A stretch of DNA of 31,681 nucleotides from NCBI GenBank assembly GCA_037447655.1, contig JBBHKE010000773.1, positions 64,001 through 95,681 of the forward strand. Reading direction: 5' to 3'. Positions 27,448-31,681 of the stretch are shown piece by piece. Position 1 is the stretch's first letter, and each line of letters opens with the position of its first letter. Source of the DNA: Zygnema cylindricum (Eukaryota > Streptophyta > Zygnematophyceae > Zygnematales > Zygnemataceae). Below the pieces are notes generated by a model. The model was not told where the DNA came from and made no database searches. It saw nothing but the letters and a program-made list of their open reading frames with translations. Both the position numbers and the translations under genes were made by a program.

Positions 27448-28224
27448 GGGTATGTCCCCATGTACTTGTAACTTAGCGAACTTACTTTGTATTTTAGCGC
27501 GGATCCGCCGGACCCGGTTTTCAAGTGTCCCTATACATATAAGGACGAAATCGCAACTTACGCTTTTGACGATTGTATACGTCGACAATACCTGTGACGG
27601 TTGCCAACGTCTACGATCTGTGGTCGCACGTTATTTTTTGGAACTGCTTTGTGACGTGGCATGTCTTACCGTGACATTGTAGACGTACCGCATTCCAGCC
27701 TGGCAGTTTCACGGTTGAAGAAGATGCGCTTTGCCCTTCGCATCGCCTGTTCGCTCGAGGTGAAATGGCATCGGAATTTGAGGCCCCTGCAAATAAAAAA
27801 TCCGTACTGGACAAAAACGGACAAAATCAAACACACTATGTACTTCTTTTCGTCTTATTATAACGCAAACGGACAGAACATAGAGAACTATGTACTTTTC
27901 TTTGTCCTTGGAAATCGTATGAAATTTTTCGAAATTTATGGCACGTGCGAAAAAATGTTCCTATTTGTCAATCGAAAAAACCTAATTTTAAATCACATCG
28001 CGCATGTGTTTTAAACAAAGGTTTGAAGATGACGTTTTTTGTCGTAGAAGTGGGTCGAAAAGCACAAGACGACAATTTTCGTACATCCTAAGTTCAGGGA
28101 TGACGCAAATTGTACTCTACAAATTTGCGATTCCTTCGTACGGTTGCAACTTAGGCAGTACGGCGCTAAGTTTTACAGCAAAACGACAGGAAAAAACCCT
28201 TACTTATGCACATGGGGACATCCC
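27448..28224. mobile_element. PIF/Harbinger-type MITE, 777 bp
   Basis: Left terminus GGGTATGTCCCCATGTACTT; right terminus reverse complemented GGGATGTCCCCATGTGCATA. It is flanked by the 3-bp duplication TTA (27445-27447 and 28225-28227). The terminus is shared with the nested element at 9316-10021, and the interior is shared with 25103-25742. It contains ACGTCTACG/GTAGACGTACC words like those in the nested element. The frame at 27661-28014 overlaps non-conserved positions and shows no transposase motif. Confidence 0.85.
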
Positions 28225-28426
28225 TTAGAAACGCGTCCAATTTTGGGAGCGAATCAGTACCGCTTCCTATTCGCACGAAATGATAAATTTGTCGCACGAA
28301 AATATGAACATTTTTGTTTTTTCTCTCCCGCATTGCCAGAATCGCGTCGCCCTAAAATTGCTGCCTTAAATATCGGATCCTCCGAATGTTCCGATATCTG
28401 TAGAATTCCGATTTACAATTTTCCAT

Positions 28427-28656
28427 TGCATTGTGAATCGCTATTAGAGTCGAATGTCTTTTCCGTCACTATGAACATTTTTTATCCTTGCAGTCTTGCA
28501 CAACGTCAGATAATTTTACCAACGGTTAAAATGAAAATATAAGGATCTTACCTTTCGATCGGCGATCTTCAAACAGAAATCGGACTGGTGTGCACCGAGA
28601 ATCGTTTTATTAAATTGACGAATTAAACATTGACGCGAATAGCGATTCCAGCTGTA
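28427..28656. mobile_element. TACACC-family MITE, diverged, 230 bp
   Basis: Left end TGCATTGTGAATCGCTATTA then GAGTC; right end GACGCGAATAGCGATTCCAG then CTGTA. GAATCGCTATT/AATAGCGATTC is the family subterminal word; the outer six bases are decayed. It contains the family-internal word CTTACCTTTCGATCGGCGAT. Lies 3 bp from the next element. Confidence 0.65.
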
Positions 28657-28659
28657 CCG

Positions 28660-28868
28660 TACACCGTGTATCGCTATGAGTCTTAATACTTTTTTCGCCA
28701 CATAAAAACATCTTTATCCGTACACACGTCCGATTTTCAATTTGAGACCGCCAATTGGAAGCTGAGAATCATACCTTTCATTCGCGACCGTCTGATCCAA
28801 TATCCGACAAGTGTGTACGGAGAAAAGATGTCAAAAAATTATTAACCCTAATAGCGATACACGGTGTA
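28660..28868. mobile_element. TACACC-family MITE, 209 bp, perfect ends
   Basis: Perfect 17-bp terminal inverted repeats TACACCGTGTATCGCTA and TAGCGATACACGGTGTA. The interior includes TATCCGACAAGTGTGTACGG and CCTTTCATTCGCGACCG, both recurring at the window's right end. Non-coding. Best preserved ends of the family here. Confidence 0.88.
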
Positions 28869-29194
28869 GTTGTCCAGATTCAAAACTCAGTCGCCCATCC
28901 ATTTCAGTTCCCAGTTCCTTTCGACTGCGACTCGTGTCTCTTTTTTTGTGGAACCACGTGTCACACGTTTTCTCTTCACACGTGGCAGAAATTCCATTTT
29001 GTTTCGATTCTGTAATTCTGTTTGGACGTTGATTCTGTCACCTATTGTACCGTTTCGTGTACCGTTTTCCGTACCGTTTTTTTGACCTTCACAACGTTTT
29101 TTTACACGATTCCGAATCGTATCTCGAATCGTATTTCGATTCGCATTCTATTAACGTAGATTTTTTCCTCGGGCTGAACTCTGTCGGACTTTCT
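28869..29194 (+). promoter_or_regulatory. Upstream region of the CGLD27-like exon
   Basis: Holds two G-box words CACGTG (28955-28960 and 28979-28984), 211-240 bases before the chosen start codon, and a short run of GTACCGTTT repeats (29047-29084). G-boxes are bound by bZIP/bHLH factors and often serve light control of plastid genes in plants. However, CACGTG is common throughout this window, so function here is only possible. No clear TATA box. Confidence 0.3.
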
Positions 29195-29575
29195 ATGGCG
29201 GCATCCATGGCTTCCTTAAGAAGTTTGTCGTTTCTCAATTTTACTGTTTTTAATTCTAATTTGTACGGAAACGAATCGATTTTAAAAAGGGGTGTAAATG
29301 ACGTTAAGCCCAATTATAGTTCAAGATTTGGAAAATCTGCTAATTTTGGAAAACCAATTGTTAAATTGACTCCAAGAATATTCGGAAAGGGACTTTTGGG
29401 TGACAAAAGTTTAAGTAATCCATTAACTTTTAATAGGAATTTGTGGAAAATAAATAGGGGATTATGTGGGAGAAAGTATAATGTGACACGTGGCGCTTTA
29501 GGAGGAAGCAATGGAGGCGGAAAAGGTGACACGTGGCGAGATTTGGAAATTGCCGTACCGTCAGATCAACGTCCG
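29195..29575 (+). CDS. CGLD27/Ycf36-like protein, exon 1 (plastid-targeted)
   Basis: 127 codons from an ATG at 29195 (MAASMASLRSLSFLNF) to the donor CGTCCG|GTAAGA, phase 0. The first about 110 residues are rich in Ser, Asn, Lys, Arg and Gly and nearly free of acidic residues, as expected for a chloroplast transit peptide. The exon ends D-L-E-I-A-V-P-S-D-Q-R-P. In the CGLD27/DUF1230 (Ycf36) family the conserved domain opens with V-P-x-E/D-Q-R/Q-P-V/I-N-E-Y, so the exon would end just at its start, with N-E-Y on exon 2. The frame is open further upstream (to 29045), but the MAASMAS start gives the best targeting sequence. Exon 2 was not found in the remaining 2.1 kb. The function suggested for the family in plants (iron-stress/plastid) is not testable here. 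Confidence 0.6.
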
Positions 29576-29718
29576 GTAAGAATAGCAAATTTGTTTTTTC
29601 TGGGGATTTTTTTTCTGGGGGGGGACATTTGGATGTTTTAAGTTTTTTTTTTCGATTTTTTTTTTAATTCTCTCGTTCTCTCCTTCTTTCCCTCTCTCTC
29701 TCTCTCTTTCTTTTTCTT

Positions 29719-29784
<66 letters not shown>

Positions 29785-30194
29785 CCCTTTTCACGTTTTC
29801 CTTCTTTTTAATTTTGTATTCTTTCTTCTTTGTTGTTATTTAATTTTATTTTTCTGTTCTCTTTCGACTCGATTTTTTTCATTTTTTTTTATCCACATTA
29901 CATGTACGGATAAGCATTGTTTTCCAGCTTGTACTGCAGGGCCTCATAAATTATACCCATAAAAAATAAATCCCCATAAGTTATACCCATCTTATAGTTT
30001 TGCACGTTTAGTTTATCTTAAGAAAATTTCCGAACGTTAGGGTTCCCAAATCTTGTGAACTTTATTTCGTCATCTTCATTATCATTATCATTGTGATATT
30101 AGAAAGCCATGGCCAGAATTGTGAAAAAATCAATGCATAGGTTTTTATTTGATTGGATGTTTGAAGGAAAATGTGTGACATCTCGTGTCCATCT
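29576..30194 (+). other. Intron 1 of the CGLD27-like gene, first part
   Basis: Starts GTAAGAATAG. It contains a CT-rich microsatellite at 29668-29782 ((TC)n with TTTCTTTT interruptions), then AT-rich DNA. A short frame from 30109 (M-A-R-I-V-K-K-S) runs into the heptamer array and lacks support. Confidence 0.5.
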
Positions 30195-30712
30195 TCTGCC
30201 CTCCAATGTCCAATTTCCAATTTCCAATTTCCATTTTCCTATTTCCAAATATCAATTTCCAATGTCCTCGAATGTCCAATTTCTAATTTCCAATTTCCTA
30301 TGCCCAATATCCAACGTCCAATTCCCAATTTCCTCCAATTTCCAATTTCTAATTTCCAACTTCTAACTTCCAATTTCCAACTTCTAACTTCCAATTTCCT
30401 CTAATGTCCAATTTTCAATGTCCAATATTCTCCAATGTCCAATTGCCAACATCCAATGTCCAATTTCCAACTTCCAATTTACAATGTCCAGTGTTCATTT
30501 CTCCATGTCCAATATTCGATTTTAATTTCCAATGTCCAGTCTCCAATTTCCTTCTTTCAATGTCCATTGTTCAATTTTGCAATTTCCTATTTTCATTGTC
30601 CTTCAATTGTTCAATGTCCAATCTCCAACTTCCAATTTCTATTGTCCAATTTCCAATGTCCAATGTCCAATGTTTAATTCCCAATGTCCTTTAAATGTCC
30701 AATTCCCAATCT
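30195..30712 (+). repeat. Heptamer minisatellite (CCAATTT / CCAATGT)n
   Basis: Seven-base units CCAATTT, CCAATGT, CCAACTT (for example CCAATTTCCAATTTCCAATT) for about 520 bases. The CCAATGT form is the reverse complement of the ACATTGG units at 17850-18592. Open frames here read a 7-residue repeat (S-N-F-Q-F-P-I / S-N-V-Q) and are artefacts of the period. Confidence 0.9.
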
Positions 30713-30943
30713 TCGAGTTTAGGCTTTCTTTTTATTCAATCTTATTAGTGCAATTGTTTAGTGAGTCAGGTACTTTTTTGGGTCACGCATAACCTTTTAT
30801 TCATTAAATGTATTGTTATCAAATTTCATTCTCGGTGTTATCACAAAAGTCTGTATAATAAAGACATGTGCTTGTTACATGTTCTCTTTGTAACATGAAA
30901 TGTGACCCGTAAAGTTCACGAGTAAGGAAATTCCTACAATATA
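30713..30943. other. AT-rich gene-free DNA
   Basis: Nothing supported. Confidence 0.5.
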
Positions 30944-31144
30944 TACAGTGCGCATCTCTATTAGAGTTAGTGAATTATTAGCATGAACACTTTAGTAGAA
31001 TTAACTGCACTAAATCATGTTTTGCAACGTGGTTCGTTATGGAGCACCTACTTAAATATTGTTATCGACACTAATTTATGATTTTAGGTAAAAGAAACAT
31101 CACTTGGATTAGAGTGTTTAACTCTAATACCGATGGGCGGTGTA
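30944..31144. mobile_element. TACACC-family MITE, 201 bp
   Basis: Left end TACAGTGCGCATCTCTATTA then GAGTTA; right end reverse complemented TACACCGCCCATCGGTATTA then GAGTTA. Interior AT-rich. Followed 10 bases later by another family member. Confidence 0.75.
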
Positions 31145-31154
31145 TACTGTAAAA

Positions 31155-31533
31155 TACACCGTGTATCGCTTTTAACGTTTTCGTTTTCGTCTTTCAACTC
31201 ATTTTTTTTCGGTCGTTAAACTCATTCTTTTTCGGTCTTTAAACTCATTCTTTTTCGGTCTTTATTTTCGTGTACACTTATCGAATTATTTATCCGACAG
31301 TTGCGATGGAAAAATTTCTTACCTTCCGATTGCTGGTTTCCAAATCAAAATCAGACAGGTGTGCACATATATATATATATATTTTTTTCGGTCTTTAAAC
31401 TCATTTTTTTCTGTGCACTCTTATCAGATTATTAGTAAACGGTTGTGATAGAAAGGTGAGATTCTTATCTTTCAATCGGTGGTCTCCAAATTAATATCGG
31501 ACAAGTGTGTGCGAGAAAAATGAATTCAAACTT
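31155..31533. mobile_element. TACACC-family MITE, left end with internal duplications
   Basis: Begins TACACCGTGTATCGCTTTTA. Inside, TTTTTCGGTCTTTAAACTCA-type units repeat three times at about 31198-31265. A larger block of about 130 bases (TTTCGGTCTTTA.. to GACAGGTGTGCAC) recurs at about 31385-31515 (to GACAAGTGTGTGCG). A (AT)n run lies at 31367-31381. No right terminal repeat before the CT tract. Confidence 0.6.
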
Positions 31534-31681
31534 TTTTCTCCTCTCCCTCTTTCCCTCCCTCCATCCCTCCCTCCCCCTTCCTCCCTCTCCCTCCCTCTCC
31601 CTCTCCTTCTCCCTCCTTCCCTCTCCCTCCTTCCCTCTCCCTCCTTCCCTCTCCCTCCCTCTCCCGCCCTCTCCCTCCCTC
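31534..31681 (+). repeat. CT-rich (CCCTCCCT)n tract, runs off the window
   Basis: Nearly pure pyrimidine on the plus strand, with CCCTCTCCCTCC and CTTCCCTCTCCCTC units. The end is not reached. Confidence 0.9.

Noticed and set aside
25103-28113. LTR pair of one retrotransposon (similar blocks at 25103-25742 and 27475-28113)
   Set aside because: The 27448 copy has inverted GGG.ATGTCCCCATG ends and a TTA duplication, so it is a DNA element; no primer-binding site or polypurine tract between the copies.
30109-30792. S-N-F-Q / S-N-V-Q repeat frames
   Set aside because: Same heptamer artefact in three overlapping frames.

Overview
The window is nuclear DNA of a eukaryote, most likely from the green lineage (a streptophyte alga or a bryophyte is my guess; the genus cannot be fixed from sequence alone). 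The reasons are spliced coding exons with GT-AG borders, a polynucleotide phosphorylase of the plant mitochondrial PNP2 type, a first exon that looks like the plastid-targeted CGLD27/Ycf36 family, Ty1/copia relics, and many small DNA transposons. There is no bacterial-style gene organisation, no rRNA, no convincing intact tRNA and no CRISPR array. Most long open frames are chance products of CT/GA or heptamer repeats.

Layout. 1-4.9 kb: decayed Ty1/copia pieces (LTR ends, primer-binding site, broken gag frames on both strands), a dispersed repeat present twice (2048-2216, 4714-4882) and tRNA-derived fragments. 5-9 kb: AT-rich gene-free DNA with a MITE, a transposon fragment and another copia LTR/leader (7990-8402). 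9.15-13.35 kb: a dense DNA-transposon cluster: a PIF/Harbinger-type element nested in another element, two hAT-type elements with 8-bp target duplications, and three chained TACACC-family MITEs. 13.4-16.2 kb: gene-free. 16.3-18.6 kb: a homopurine tract, AT-rich DNA and a heptamer minisatellite (GGACATT)n.

18.9-22.2 kb is the main coding segment, + strand. One long exon encodes the secreted N-terminal part of an S41-type peptidase. It is followed 223 bp later by four exons for the second RNase PH core of PNPase, with catalytic residues conserved. All junction phases agree, including the S41-to-PNPase junction, so the locus could express a chimera. It could equally be two gene fragments placed side by side. 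Neither the rest of the S41 peptidase nor the N-terminal core, KH and S1 parts of PNPase are recognisable in the window. Two PNPase introns carry tandem duplications of their own splice-site regions.

22.3-25 kb: GA-rich tracts on + with islands of unique sequence, one of which looks like a minus-strand exon of an unknown membrane protein. 25.1-28.9 kb: two copies of a PIF/Harbinger-like element, several TACACC-family MITEs and a 449-bp insertion with a 9-bp target duplication, a 27-base C run and a polyadenylation signal. 29.2-29.6 kb: exon 1 of the CGLD27/Ycf36-like gene, whose intron runs into CT repeats and a second heptamer minisatellite (30.2-30.7 kb) in the opposite orientation to the first. 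The window ends in more TACACC-family MITEs and a CT-rich tract.

No cooperating gene system is visible. The most unusual point is the in-phase S41/PNPase exon arrangement.
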